Assembly: GCF_002091675.1 (NCBI RefSeq)
Contig: NZ_BDAE01000013.1
Span: forward strand, 62,001 to 126,000
Source of the DNA: Pseudomonas luteola NBRC 103146
Lineage (GTDB): Bacteria; Pseudomonadota; Gammaproteobacteria; Pseudomonadales; Pseudomonadaceae
DNA: 64,000 nucleotides
Direction: 5' to 3'
Shown here: piece by piece, positions 36,990 through 48,271 of the stretch
How the letters are laid out: each line of letters starts with the position of its first letter
How positions within the stretch are numbered: the first letter of the stretch is position 1
The notes under the pieces: generated by a model
Told to the model about the DNA's origin: nothing
What the model saw: the letters and a program-made list of their open reading frames with translations, nothing else
Database searches by the model: none
Translations under genes and position numbers: made by a program

Positions 36990-37806
36990 TGAAAGACTGG
37001 GTTAATGGTCAGCCGGATGAGGCTGGCCTTTCCTTCCGGGATCGTGGTTTGGCATATGGCCATGGGCTTTTCGAAACGATAGGCGTCCATAACGGCCACC
37101 CACGATTCCTTGATGATCACCTGATGCGGCTGCTTGATGGATGTCGTCGTCTGGCAATTCCCTTGGAGCTTGATGCAGTCAGGCTTGAAATTCTTGAGTA
37201 TGCTGCGTTGTTACGCAACGGTGTAGCCAAGCTGATCATTACGGCCGGCCTCGGTGAACGGGGTTATGCGGCTCCGTCGAATCCACTTCCGCAACGGCTT
37301 CTGCTGGCCTCTCCTATGCCTCGCTATCCATCTGAGAATGCTGAGCAGGGGATCCGTCTGTTTCCCTGCCAGACACGTCTGGCTTGCCAACCGCTATTGG
37401 CTGGACTCAAGCACCTGAACCGTCTTGAGCAGGTATTGGCGCGGGGAGAGTGGCAGGGAGCAAACTATGCTGAAGGCCTCATGTGTGATGCATTTGGGCA
37501 TGTTGTAGAAGGCGTTTTCAGTAACCTTTTTATCGTGTCCAGGAACACATTGATAACGCCCGTGCTTGATAAGTGTGGTGTTGCTGGTGTGATGCGCTCC
37601 TATCTTCTTCGTTGCGCGGATGGGCTTGGCGTCATGACCGAAATCAGGCCGGTGACGTTGAGTGAGTTCATGGCCGCTGATGAGGTATTTATGTGCAACA
37701 GTCAGTATGGTGTTTGGCCAGTATGTACGTATGCTGAGCATGAATGGCCAATAGGCCCGTTGACACGTCAACTTCAACAGATTGCCTCGAAGGCTCTGGA
37801 TTCGTA

Positions 37807-37807
<1 letters not shown>
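36989..37807 (+). CDS. pabC: Aminodeoxychorismate lyase PabC
   Basis: 272 residues, PLP fold type IV. Converts aminodeoxychorismate to p-aminobenzoate for folate. FRDRGLAYGHGLFETI at the N-terminus and KHLNRLEQVLARGEW with the PLP Lys (GLKHLNRLEQ) are intact. The start ATG overlaps the fabF TGA by 1 bp; a GTG one codon earlier is also in frame. Confidence 0.94.
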
Positions 37808-40464
<2,657 letters not shown>

Positions 40465-40495
40465 AATTCACTTAATAATGGTTGAGTGCTGTCGT

Positions 40496-40852
40496 ATGAG
40501 TTTGCCTCCGAATCTGGGTCCTCGAAACGGAATTCTGTCCCTTACGATCAAGGACAAATCAGTACTGTATGCCGCCTATATGCCTTTCATCCGTAATGGT
40601 GGCCTGTTTATTCCAACAAACAAGTCATACAAGTTAGGGGATGAAGTATTCATGCTGCTCAACCTGATGGATGAGCCTGAAAAAATCCCTGTTGCCGGAA
40701 AAGTCGTCTGGATAACGCCCCGGGGCGCACAGGGAAATCGTGCTGCTGGGGTTGGCGTTCAATTCAATGACGGCGATAACACGGCTCGAAACAAGATCGA
40801 GACCTATCTGGCGGGTACGCTCAAGTCGGACCGCCCTACGCATACCATGTAA
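40496..40852 (+). CDS. pilZ: Type IV pilus assembly protein PilZ
   Basis: 118 residues, almost identical to P. aeruginosa PilZ (PA2960) from memory: LPPNLGPRNGILSLTIKDKS, YKLGDEVFMLLNLMDEPEKI and the end KSDRPTHTM. Needed for type IV pilus formation, where it works with PilB and FimX. Like its orthologue it lacks the RxxxR motif, so direct c-di-GMP binding is not expected. The ATG at 40496 matches the family start. Confidence 0.96.
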   Translation: MSLPPNLGPRNGILSLTIKDKSVLYAAYMPFIRNGGLFIPTNKSYKLGDEVFMLLNLMDEPEKIPVAGKVVWITPRGAQGNRAAGVGVQFNDGDNTARNKIETYLAGTLKSDRPTHTM

Positions 40853-40911
40853 TTCTTTCTTTTGTGCAAGCATGGCCTTGCTGAAAGCGCACGTTTTTAC
40901 CAGGAAAACCC

Positions 40912-41697
40912 ATGAAACTGATCGACTCCCATTGTCATCTAGATCGCCTTGATCTAACGGCTCATAATGGATCGCTGGACGCGGCGCTTGAGGCGGCAAG
41001 GGAGAGAGGCGTAGGGCACTTTCTATGCATTGGTGTAAGCGCCGAAAATGCTGCCGATGTGAAGACTGTTGCCGAGCGTTACCCGGACGTGCATTGCTCT
41101 GTTGGAATTCATCCATTGGATGTTTCTGCTGAAAAGGAGCCTGCGCTGGAGTGGCTGTTGCGCGAGCTGGATCATCCTCGTGTGGTCGCCATCGGAGAAA
41201 CCGGGCTGGACTATCATTACGAGCCTGAAAGCGCTGAGCTGCAGAAGCAGTCCTTTCGGTTGCATCTTGAGGCGGGGCGGATTACCGGTAAGCCTGTCAT
41301 TGTGCATACCCGTGAAGCCAGAGCTGACACGTTGGCCTTGCTCAGAGAGGCTGATCTGACTGCTGCAGGAGTATTGCACTGTTTTACCGAGGACTGGGAA
41401 ATGGCCAAGGCTGCCCTAGACCTGGGTTTTTATATCTCTCTTTCAGGAATCGTGACGTTCCGAAATGCCGAGGCATTGCGTGAAGTGGCTCGTCAGGTGC
41501 CAGCCAATCGGCTTCTTGTGGAAACCGATTCGCCTTATCTGGCGCCTATTCCTTATCGTGGCAAACCGAACCTCCCTCAATATGTTCGTGAGGTGGCTGA
41601 GTTTTTAGCTTCGGTTCGTGGTGTCGAGCTGGAAGCACTGGCCGAGCAAACTACAGAAAATTTCTACCGGCTCTTTCCTCTGGCAAAAGCTGTATAA
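40912..41697 (+). CDS. tatD: TatD-family metal-dependent DNase
   Basis: 261 residues, TIM-barrel hydrolase. Metal ligands in DSHCHLD (residues 4-10), the Glu in GETGLDYHYE, His in IVHTREA and LHCF, and the Asp in ETDSPYLAP are intact. Relatives act as 3'-5' exonucleases or D-Tyr-tRNA-like quality control; the precise role is unknown. PA2959-like, after pilZ. YcfH-type rather than TatD itself. Confidence 0.9.
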   Translation: MKLIDSHCHLDRLDLTAHNGSLDAALEAARERGVGHFLCIGVSAENAADVKTVAERYPDVHCSVGIHPLDVSAEKEPALEWLLRELDHPRVVAIGETGLDYHYEPESAELQKQSFRLHLEAGRITGKPVIVHTREARADTLALLREADLTAAGVLHCFTEDWEMAKAALDLGFYISLSGIVTFRNAEALREVARQVPANRLLVETDSPYLAPIPYRGKPNLPQYVREVAEFLASVRGVELEALAEQTTENFYRLFPLAKAV

Positions 41698-41702
41698 AAC
41701 CA

Positions 41703-41873
41703 ATAGTCAAAAAAAACCCGGTTTTTGCTAACCGGGCCAAGACCATTAGGAGTTTAACGGGATGCACCAATAGCGATGTATCCCACCGATAACGCCTCGG
41801 GGGAGTGGCGCTGCCGGTAAGTAGAAGTATTGATCAGTCATGGGGAACATCCAGTCGGGATTGATCATTTTTT
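41703..41873 (+). ncRNA. rgsA: Probable RgsA (P16) small regulatory RNA
   Basis: The 212 bp between tatD and the next gene hold no reading frame but clear RNA structure: hairpin CCCGGTT / AACCGGG at 41717-41736, hairpin GGGATGCA / TGTATCCC at 41759-41784, then a GC-rich fold (ACCG...CGGT) and a 3' TGATCA-flanked stem ending in TTTTTT at 41868-41873. In P. aeruginosa the stress-responsive sRNA RgsA lies exactly here, between the tatD gene and its neighbour (PA2958.1), under RpoS control. TATAAA at the tatD stop codon is a possible -10. The 5' end is a guess; it may start nearer 41750, giving about 120 nt. Confidence 0.65.
41709..41736 (-). terminator. Intrinsic terminator, minus strand
   Basis: Read on the minus strand: CCCGGTT-N6-AACCGGG followed by eight T. 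It would stop transcription coming from the PLP-enzyme gene, about 170 bp after its stop codon, which leaves that message antisense to most of the putative RgsA RNA. Confidence 0.75.
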
Positions 41874-41909
41874 AAACAGATTTGGAATAGGCAACCTTTC
41901 ATTGAGCAC

Positions 41910-43040
41910 TTATCGCGACAACTTCCGGATGATGTCCAGCGTCTCATCCAGTACCTGTTGCGGTGTGTAAAAGTGTGGCGAAAGACGGATGCCAGCACCG
42001 CGTTGAGCGCAGATAATGTTCTCGCGCTTCAGGCCTTCAAAAAGAGTCGTATTGTCTTTGCCATCCAGCGTAAACGTTAGAATACCAGCTCTGCGATTGG
42101 GATCTGTCGCGCTGTGGACATGAGCGCCGGGAAGTGCTTTCAGTCCTTCAATCAACATGTGCATTCTGGTATGTAATTCCTGCGCAACTTGCACCATGCC
42201 TACCTCATCGAGCAATGAGAGACTGGCCTTCAAGGCGACAGCGCCGAGCATGTTGGGGCTACCGCATTCGAAGCGGCGGGCGGTGCGTGCAGGTTTCCAT
42301 TCTCGACTATTATAATCACCAGCATTATCGAGCATATGCCAGCCATATTCATTTAGCGTCAGCTGCTCTCTAAGATCACTCCGACAATAAAAAACGCCAA
42401 GCCCCTCTGGGCCTAGCATCCATTTATGCCCGTCTGCCATGGCAAAGGCGCACTCGCAGGCTTGTACGTCCAGAGGAAGTGCGCCTAGCTGTTGAATTGC
42501 ATCAACACACAACAGTACGCCTTTCTGGCGACAGCCCTGGCCTAATTTGACTAAATCCAGGCGTAGGCCGCTTGCATATTGCACTGCGCTGATCGCCAGC
42601 AGGCGTGTCCGGGACGTACAGGCCTCTAGCAGCGCCTGTTCAGGATTTGTCCCAGCTAGACTGACCTCAATGACTTCGACTCCAAAGCGGGACAGTGCCT
42701 CCCAAACGATTCGGTTCGATGGGAATTCTTCATTGCTGATGACCACTTGATCGCCGGCCCGCCAGTCCAGACCAAACGCAACAAATGACAGAGCCTCTGA
42801 CGTATTCTTGACCAAGGCTATATCTGCCGTGCTGGGCGCGTTTAGCAGCTTCATCAGAAGCGCTCTCAATTGCTGCTCGATTTCAAGCCAGGCGGGGTAA
42901 TCCTTGGCTCCCTGGATAACGTTTTCCTGTGCAAACGCCGCTACGGCCTGCGATGCACGCGCTGGCCAAGGCGCTACTGCGGCATGGTTGAGGTAGCGCA
43001 GGGTTTCATGATGCGGAAACTCGTTCATCCAGGTGTTCAT
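41910..43040 (-). CDS. Class V aminotransferase / cysteine desulfurase-like PLP enzyme
   Basis: 376 residues, PLP fold type I. The PLP Lys lies in MADGHKWMLGPEGLGVFYC and the phosphate-contact region in VKNTSEALSFVAFGLDW; both support an active enzyme. No mobile-loop Cys typical of true cysteine desulfurases (IscS/SufS) is obvious, so the substrate is unknown. The start at 43040 (MNTWMNEFPHHETL) is chosen because GGATGAG lies 5 bp upstream; an ATG at 43079 is in frame but would overlap the promoter. Divergent from a TetR regulator. Confidence 0.8.
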   Translation of the reverse strand: MNTWMNEFPHHETLRYLNHAAVAPWPARASQAVAAFAQENVIQGAKDYPAWLEIEQQLRALLMKLLNAPSTADIALVKNTSEALSFVAFGLDWRAGDQVVISNEEFPSNRIVWEALSRFGVEVIEVSLAGTNPEQALLEACTSRTRLLAISAVQYASGLRLDLVKLGQGCRQKGVLLCVDAIQQLGALPLDVQACECAFAMADGHKWMLGPEGLGVFYCRSDLREQLTLNEYGWHMLDNAGDYNSREWKPARTARRFECGSPNMLGAVALKASLSLLDEVGMVQVAQELHTRMHMLIEGLKALPGAHVHSATDPNRRAGILTFTLDGKDNTTLFEGLKRENIICAQRGAGIRLSPHFYTPQQVLDETLDIIRKLSR

Positions 43041-43064
43041 AAAAGGCTCATCCATACAAAAATA

Positions 43065-43093
43065 TGTATTTTTAGGCATAATGCCGTAATCAA
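43065..43093 (-). promoter_or_regulatory. Promoter with operator-like palindrome for the PLP-enzyme gene
   Basis: Minus strand TTGATT, 17 bp, AATACA. The spacer contains the palindrome GGCAT-A-ATGCC (43075-43085), a natural place for a repressor. The divergent TetR-family gene is the obvious candidate; this is inference. Confidence 0.45.
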
Positions 43094-43206
43094 TGTGACA
43101 TCGCCTGTCAGATGCGTATCGTCCATCTCGCGTTGTGCCAGCCGATGGTAATAGCTTCCCCTACCGATACCTTCCGCATTCAGACTCTAAAAAGAAACTT
43201 ATTTCT

Positions 43207-43848
43207 ATGCAGAAAGAACCTCGAAAGGTCCGTGAATTTCGCCGCCGTGAGCAGGAGATTCTAGACACAGCCCTCAAGCTTTTCCTGGAAGAAGGGGAGG
43301 ACAGTGTTACTGTAGAGATGATCGCTGACGCGGTCGGGATTGGAAAAGGAACGATTTATAAACATTTCCGATCCAAAGCCGAGATCTATCTTCGCCTGAT
43401 GCTGGATTACGAGCGAGACCTGGCTTCGCTGTTTCACTCGGAAGACGTGGCACGTGATCGGGAAGCGCTGTCCCGGGACTACTTTGAGTTTCGTATGCGC
43501 GACCCTCAGCGCTACAGGCTTTTTGACCGGCTGGAAGAAAAGGTGGTTAAAGCTAATCAGGTTCCTGAGTTGGTCGAACAATTGCATAAGATCAGAGCGT
43601 CAAACTTCGATCGTTTGACTCAGCTGATCAAGGGACGAATCGCTGAAGGGAAGCTGGAAGATGTTCCTCCTTATTTTCACTATTGCGCTGCCTGGGCGCT
43701 GGTGCACGGGGCGGTAGCCTTGTACCACTCTCCCTTCTGGCGAGATGTCATTGAAGATCAGGACGGATTTTTTCAGTTTCTCATGGACATCGGCGTGCGT
43801 ATGGGTAACCGCCGTAAGCGAGACACGGAAATACCGGCTTCCCGGTGA
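43207..43848 (+). CDS. TetR-family regulator (PA2957-like)
   Basis: 213 residues. TetR helix-turn-helix at residues 15-60 (ILDTALKLFLEEGEDSVTVEMIADAVGIGKGTIYKHFRSK in pieces), followed by a helical ligand domain (YRLFDRLEEKVVKANQVPELVEQLHKI). Strongly resembles PA2957 of P. aeruginosa. The ATG at 43207 gives MQKEPRKVREFRRREQEI; the ribosome site is weak. Ligand unknown. Divergent from the PLP-enzyme gene, so it may repress that gene. Confidence 0.88.
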   Translation: MQKEPRKVREFRRREQEILDTALKLFLEEGEDSVTVEMIADAVGIGKGTIYKHFRSKAEIYLRLMLDYERDLASLFHSEDVARDREALSRDYFEFRMRDPQRYRLFDRLEEKVVKANQVPELVEQLHKIRASNFDRLTQLIKGRIAEGKLEDVPPYFHYCAAWALVHGAVALYHSPFWRDVIEDQDGFFQFLMDIGVRMGNRRKRDTEIPASR

Positions 43849-43925
43849 GTCCGACAGTCTGAGCTTGAATAAATCGTTCTCGACCCAGATATCTTTTTTC
43901 TCTGTTAAGCAGTTGGAGTTCAAGC

Positions 43926-44894
43926 ATGATCGTTGACCGTCAGGGTCGAGCCTTTCGCAACCTACGGATCAGCTTAACCGCTGCATGCAATTATGCATGT
44001 ACATATTGTGTTCCCAATGGGAAACGCCTCGTAGCGGCTCAAGATGAGTTATCGGCTGATGCCATGGCTCGTGGTGTTGAATACCTTATTGAGGCTGCAG
44101 GCATCGAGCGTCTGCGTATTACTGGTGGTGAGCCACTGGTCACTCCCAAGTTCGAGCCTTTCTTGCAGGCGGTTTCCGCCTTAAAGCTCAAAGACATTAG
44201 TCTTACCACTAACGGCCAGCTGCTGGCTAAAAAGCTGCCCATCATCATCGACAGCGGGGTTCGCCGTCTGAACGTCTCTCTGGATACGCTCGATGCGGAA
44301 GCCTTCCCTGTACTCGCGCGGGGAGGCGATCTGAAGACGGTGCTTGCAGGTCTTGAAGAAGCCCGTCAGGCAGGACTTAAAATCAAGGTCAATATGGTCC
44401 CATTGCGTGGCCAGAATCTTGATCAGGTATTGCCGCTGCTCGAATACTGTCTCGAGCGCGGCTTCGAGTTGCGGTTTATCGAGCTGATGAGGATGGGGCA
44501 TCTCGCGCGTGATCCCAACGGCTTCCAGCAGCAGTTCGTACGGTTGGCAGAGCTTTTAGAGATCATCGGTGCGGTCCATCCTTTTGTACAGGCTGATGCG
44601 CCTGTAGACGCCACTGCCTTGCGTTATCAGGTAGAGGGTAGGGGCTACTTCGGCGTTATTGCGAATGAAAGCGTACCTTTCTGCCGTAGCTGTTCGCGTC
44701 TACGCTTGTCTTCAACAGGTTGGCTGCATGGCTGCTTGTCATCCAGTAATCGCCACTTTGTTGGTGATTTGCTGGACAAGCCCCGTCATCTAGCGCTTCC
44801 GGCGCTACAGCGGTTGCTGGTCAAGGCCTTGGGCGATAAGCAGGACGTTGCGTTCTCTGGTGGTGTAACGGTGATGAAGATCATCGGGGGCTAG
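43926..44894 (+). CDS. moaA: Radical SAM GTP 3',8-cyclase (MoaA family)
   Basis: 322 residues. Radical SAM cluster Cys21-x3-Cys25-x2-Cys28 (CNYACTYC), then GGEP motif (RITGGEPLVTP), and the second cluster Cys set near the C-terminus (CRSCSRLRLSSTGWLHGC). It ends in GG (MKIIGG), the conserved C-terminal diglycine of MoaA. First step of molybdenum-cofactor synthesis. No other moa or moe gene is near, and Pseudomonas often has more than one moaA, so this may be an extra copy. GTTGGAG precedes the ATG. Confidence 0.88.
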   Translation: MIVDRQGRAFRNLRISLTAACNYACTYCVPNGKRLVAAQDELSADAMARGVEYLIEAAGIERLRITGGEPLVTPKFEPFLQAVSALKLKDISLTTNGQLLAKKLPIIIDSGVRRLNVSLDTLDAEAFPVLARGGDLKTVLAGLEEARQAGLKIKVNMVPLRGQNLDQVLPLLEYCLERGFELRFIELMRMGHLARDPNGFQQQFVRLAELLEIIGAVHPFVQADAPVDATALRYQVEGRGYFGVIANESVPFCRSCSRLRLSSTGWLHGCLSSSNRHFVGDLLDKPRHLALPALQRLLVKALGDKQDVAFSGGVTVMKIIGG

Positions 44895-44966
44895 CATATA
44901 GATTGGCCTGGAAACTGCTAGACGCGTGTCAGCGCCGGTTTTTCGTCGCCGGTTCAGGAGAAAGAG

Positions 44967-45569
44967 ATGCGTCGTTTCCTCGCCATTTGTGCGATTGTAT
45001 TGTTGTCCGGTTGTATGAATGTCAGCGATATGGCTGCTGGTACTACTTATCACCTACGGGATGCTGGGTTTCTTGACTACAGCCATACACAGCGATTGAA
45101 CAACTTCCGGTTGCAGCCGGACTCTTATATCTATATCGCACAAGGTGCGTTCGTGCCGCCAGGGCATCCATATGCCAGGCCCAATGTCGTAGCGGAACAG
45201 GCCTTCAATGGTTTCGTGGAATATTTTCCACGGGTACGTCGTGCCAAAGGGCCCATTGGATTGGACGAAGCCATACTCGAGGCACGTAACCTGGGGGCTC
45301 ACTATCTGCTGTATACCCGCTTTGCAGCCGCTGATGATGCCATTGGCAACTGGCAGGAGTGGGAAGATCAGGAAGCGTTGGATCGAGTAGGTCGGGACCG
45401 CAGTGTGGTTCAGGTCATGCTGATCGAAACGGCAACTTATTATCTGGTCGATACGGCCCGTATTCGCAGCCGGGGCGGTTTCCTGACATTTTACAATGAG
45501 AAACCCGAAGACCTGCTAGCGCCTCCGCTTGCGGAGTATGCTCAGCATCTGTTGGGTTTGACGCGATAA
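44967..45569 (+). CDS. DUF4823 lipoprotein
   Basis: 200 residues. Signal peptide with lipobox LLSGC (cleavage before Cys16, MRRFLAICAIVLLSGC), followed by Met-Asn, so outer-membrane sorting is expected. The DUF4823 domain includes HYLLYTRFAAADDAI and the C-terminal YLVDTARIRSRGGFL. Function unknown. AGGAGAAAG precedes the ATG. The downstream DUF1285 gene starts 9 bp after it; probably one operon. Confidence 0.85.
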   Translation: MRRFLAICAIVLLSGCMNVSDMAAGTTYHLRDAGFLDYSHTQRLNNFRLQPDSYIYIAQGAFVPPGHPYARPNVVAEQAFNGFVEYFPRVRRAKGPIGLDEAILEARNLGAHYLLYTRFAAADDAIGNWQEWEDQEALDRVGRDRSVVQVMLIETATYYLVDTARIRSRGGFLTFYNEKPEDLLAPPLAEYAQHLLGLTR

Positions 45570-45578
45570 GGAGTGTTC

Positions 45579-46145
45579 ATGAGTGAGTCGCATAAGGTTG
45601 ATGACCTGATCGCCCAGTTACCGAGCGGGGAGGGTAAGGCATTGCCGCCGGTTCATTCATGGAATCCCCCCTTTTGCGGCGATATCGACATGCGTATCGC
45701 GCGCGATGGCACTTGGTTTTACCAAGGCTCTGCTATAAATCGACCTGCCATGGTCCGGCTGTTTTCAACCATCCTGCGTAAGGATGAGCAAGGCTATGTG
45801 TTAGTGACGCCTGTTGAGAAGGTAGGTATTCAGGTTGAGGATGCTCCCTTTGTGGCCATTGATTGTGATGTACAAGGTCAAAGGCAAAATCAGGTTTTGT
45901 GCTTTACAACCCAAGTAGGCGATACGGTGGAAGCCAATGCTGATCATCCCCTGCGCGTGGTCATTGATCCTAGTACGCAAGAGCCTTCGCCATACGTGCT
46001 TGTAAGAGATCGCCTCGAAGCCTTGATTCATCGTAATGTCTTCTATCGGCTCGTCGAATGTATGTCGCTGGAACATTATGAGGGGGCGATATGGCAGGGC
46101 CTATGGAGTGGCGGGGCGTTTTTCCCGGTGGCTCGGCAGGACTGA
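45579..46145 (+). CDS. DUF1285 family protein
   Basis: 188 residues, cytoplasmic, unknown function. The DUF1285 core [24 protein letters not shown] and [18 protein letters not shown] is clear; the rest is beta-rich ([20 protein letters not shown]). Structures of the family show a two-domain fold with a possible small-molecule pocket. Start ATG 45579 has AAGGAG 5 bp upstream; a GTG six bases earlier is less likely. Followed by a terminator shared with etf-QO. Confidence 0.88.
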   Translation: MSESHKVDDLIAQLPSGEGKALPPVHSWNPPFCGDIDMRIARDGTWFYQGSAINRPAMVRLFSTILRKDEQGYVLVTPVEKVGIQVEDAPFVAIDCDVQGQRQNQVLCFTTQVGDTVEANADHPLRVVIDPSTQEPSPYVLVRDRLEALIHRNVFYRLVECMSLEHYEGAIWQGLWSGGAFFPVARQD

Positions 46146-46151
46146 AATAAG

Positions 46152-46177
46152 AAAGGGCTCCCTGGGGAGCCCTTTTT
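46152..46177. terminator. Terminator between the DUF1285 gene and etf-QO
   Basis: Stem AAAGGGCTCC / GGAGCCCTTT with loop CTGG and TTTTT on the plus strand; the minus strand ends in TTTC, so it may also slow the etf-QO transcript, whose stop codon is 4 bp away. Confidence 0.88.
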
Positions 46178-46178
46178 G

Positions 46179-47831
46179 TTACATGTTAGGGTAGTTGGGG
46201 CCGCCAGTGCCTTCTGGCGGTACCCAGGTGATGTTTTGGGAAGGATCCTTGATATCACATGTCTTACAATGCACACAGTTTTGGGCATTGATCTGGAAGC
46301 GTTTCTCGCCGTCTTCCTGCGTCACAACTTCGTATACACCAGCTGGGCAATAACGCTGCGCAGGCTCGTCGTAGAGCGGAAGATTGCGGTCGATCGGAAT
46401 GGAAGGGTCCTTGAGCTTCAGGTGAACAGGTTGGTCCTCTTCATGGTTGGTATTGGAGAGAAACACCGAAGACAGTTTGTCGAAGCTGATTTTGCCATCA
46501 GGCTTGGGATAATCGATCCGTTTGGATTCAGACGCCTTTTTCAGGCAGGCATAATCAGGCGTTGTGTCATGCAGCGTAACGGGTAACTTGCCGCCAAACA
46601 GGTTCTGCTCGATAAAATTAAAGGCGTTGCCCTTTATTGCTCCATATTTATGGATGGCAGCGCCGAAGTTGCGGCTCTTGTAGAGCTCCTCGTACACCCA
46701 ACTGTTCTTAAACGTATCCAGATAACGGGTCAGCTCATCGGCTTCACGCCCGGCTACCAGGGCTTCGGCAATGGCTTCAGCGGCCAGCATACCGGTTTTC
46801 ATCGCCGTGTGGCTGCCCTTGATCTTCGAGAAGTTGAGCGTACCGCCGTCACAACCGATCAATGCACCGCCTGGGATCGTCAGTTTGGGAAGTGAGTTCA
46901 GGCCGCCCTTAGTGATGGCGCGAGCGCCATAAGATACACGCTTGCCGCCCTCCAAATATTGCTTGATTACCGGGTGATGCTTGTAGCGCTGAAATTCATC
47001 AAAGGGCGAGAGGTAAGGGTTGCTGTAGGACAGATCCACGATCAGGCCCACTACGACCTGGTTGTTTTCCAGGTGATAGAGGAATGAGCCACCCGGGTTA
47101 TCATCGTCTAGCGGCCAGCCTGCTGTATGCACAACAAGGCCCTGCTCATGCTTGGCAGGGTCGACATCCCAGATTTCCTTGATGCCTATCGCGTAGTGCT
47201 GCACATCGGCATGGGCGCCCAGGTTGAAACGCTGACTTAATTGCTTGCCAATATGCCCACGGCTACCTTCGGCGAATAGGGTGTATTTGGCACGTAGTTC
47301 CATGCCGGGCGTATAGTAGCCTTCCTTGGGGTTTCCTTCGCGGTCTACGCCCAGGTCGCCGGTTACGATACCTCGCACGATGCCGTTCTCATCAATCAGG
47401 GCTTCCTGTGCAGCGAAGCCTGGATAGATTTCTACACCCAGTCCTTCAGCCTGCTGGGCTAGCCAGCGGCACAGGTTCCCAAGGGAAATGATGTAGTTGC
47501 CTTGATTGTGCATGGTCTTGGGGACAAGAAAGTCGGGCAGCTTTCTGGCACGTTCGGCGTCCTTGAGCAGGTAGATATCGTCGCGCTTGACTGGCGTATT
47601 CAGCGGGGCACCCAGTTCCCTCCAGTTGGGGAACAGTTCATCGAGTGCGCGCGGCTCGAACACGGCGCCAGAGAGAATATGAGCACCGACCTCGGAGCCT
47701 TTCTCTACAACGCAGACGCTGATTTCCTGACCGGTCTCAGCCGCCTTTTGCTTCAATCGGCAGGCAGCGGAAAGGCCTGCCGGGCCGGCGCCGACAATAA
47801 CAACGTCGAACTCCATAAATTCGCGTTCCAC
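46179..47831 (-). CDS. Electron transfer flavoprotein-ubiquinone oxidoreductase
   Basis: 550 residues, inner-membrane-associated. Moves electrons from reduced ETF to ubiquinone. FAD fold VVIVGAGPAGLSAACRL at the N-terminus, the FAD/quinone domain, and a C-terminal [4Fe-4S] site (YCPAGVYEV plus CVHCKTCDIKDPSQN). Start: GTG 47831 with GAGGAG 7 bp upstream gives MEREFMEFDVVIVGAG as in P. aeruginosa PA2953; five codons upstream (MRRLS) are also open. Divergent from etfBA with a PsrA-type operator between them. Confidence 0.95.
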   Translation of the reverse strand: MEREFMEFDVVIVGAGPAGLSAACRLKQKAAETGQEISVCVVEKGSEVGAHILSGAVFEPRALDELFPNWRELGAPLNTPVKRDDIYLLKDAERARKLPDFLVPKTMHNQGNYIISLGNLCRWLAQQAEGLGVEIYPGFAAQEALIDENGIVRGIVTGDLGVDREGNPKEGYYTPGMELRAKYTLFAEGSRGHIGKQLSQRFNLGAHADVQHYAIGIKEIWDVDPAKHEQGLVVHTAGWPLDDDNPGGSFLYHLENNQVVVGLIVDLSYSNPYLSPFDEFQRYKHHPVIKQYLEGGKRVSYGARAITKGGLNSLPKLTIPGGALIGCDGGTLNFSKIKGSHTAMKTGMLAAEAIAEALVAGREADELTRYLDTFKNSWVYEELYKSRNFGAAIHKYGAIKGNAFNFIEQNLFGGKLPVTLHDTTPDYACLKKASESKRIDYPKPDGKISFDKLSSVFLSNTNHEEDQPVHLKLKDPSIPIDRNLPLYDEPAQRYCPAGVYEVVTQEDGEKRFQINAQNCVHCKTCDIKDPSQNITWVPPEGTGGPNYPNM

Positions 47832-47891
47832 GGACAGTCTCCTCAAGGCATTGATGCTAGTTATATTTTGGCGGCTGTAATAAAGAAAAAC

Positions 47892-47920
47892 ATTATATAG
47901 GGGTCTTTCCAGAGGTCCAA
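47892..47920 (-). promoter_or_regulatory. Sigma-70 promoter of etf-QO
   Basis: Minus strand TTGGAC, exactly 17 bp, consensus TATAAT. The start of transcription falls about 50 nt before the GTG. Confidence 0.8.
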
Positions 47921-47921
47921 T

Positions 47922-47936
47922 ACAAACGTTTGTTTG
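47922..47936. promoter_or_regulatory. PsrA-type operator at etf-QO / etfBA
   Basis: CAAAC-GTTT-GTTTG (47923-47936) matches the reported PsrA consensus G/CAAAC-N2-4-GTTTG/C exactly, and the overlapping ACAAACGTTTGT is a perfect 12-bp palindrome. It abuts the -35 box of etf-QO. Etf genes are reported PsrA targets in P. aeruginosa. Confidence 0.75.
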
Positions 47937-48271
47937 AATTTTCTCTCGGACTGGTACATTCTGCTTGTGCTGCCTCCAGAAGCGGCTAGGGTTATGTCGG
48001 GTAACTGCCTGTTTGCATTATGGCTTGGTTAAAAAAGCGTTCGGACGGCCTTTGCTAAAGGCAAGTACCCTTTAACTGTGATGCCTTTAGCCTATCGCAT
48101 TTCCTTCTGGCAGCACGCCGACTTGCCTTGGAGCGTTGACCCTCTCGACTGATGCAGTCAACATACGGCGGTTAATGGTTATTTGTAAGCCGAGAGCCGT
48201 TATTTGGTCGATTCGATCGGCTAGGCCTGCCTGGCTACCGTATTTATTCACTACAGAATAATGAGGAACTC

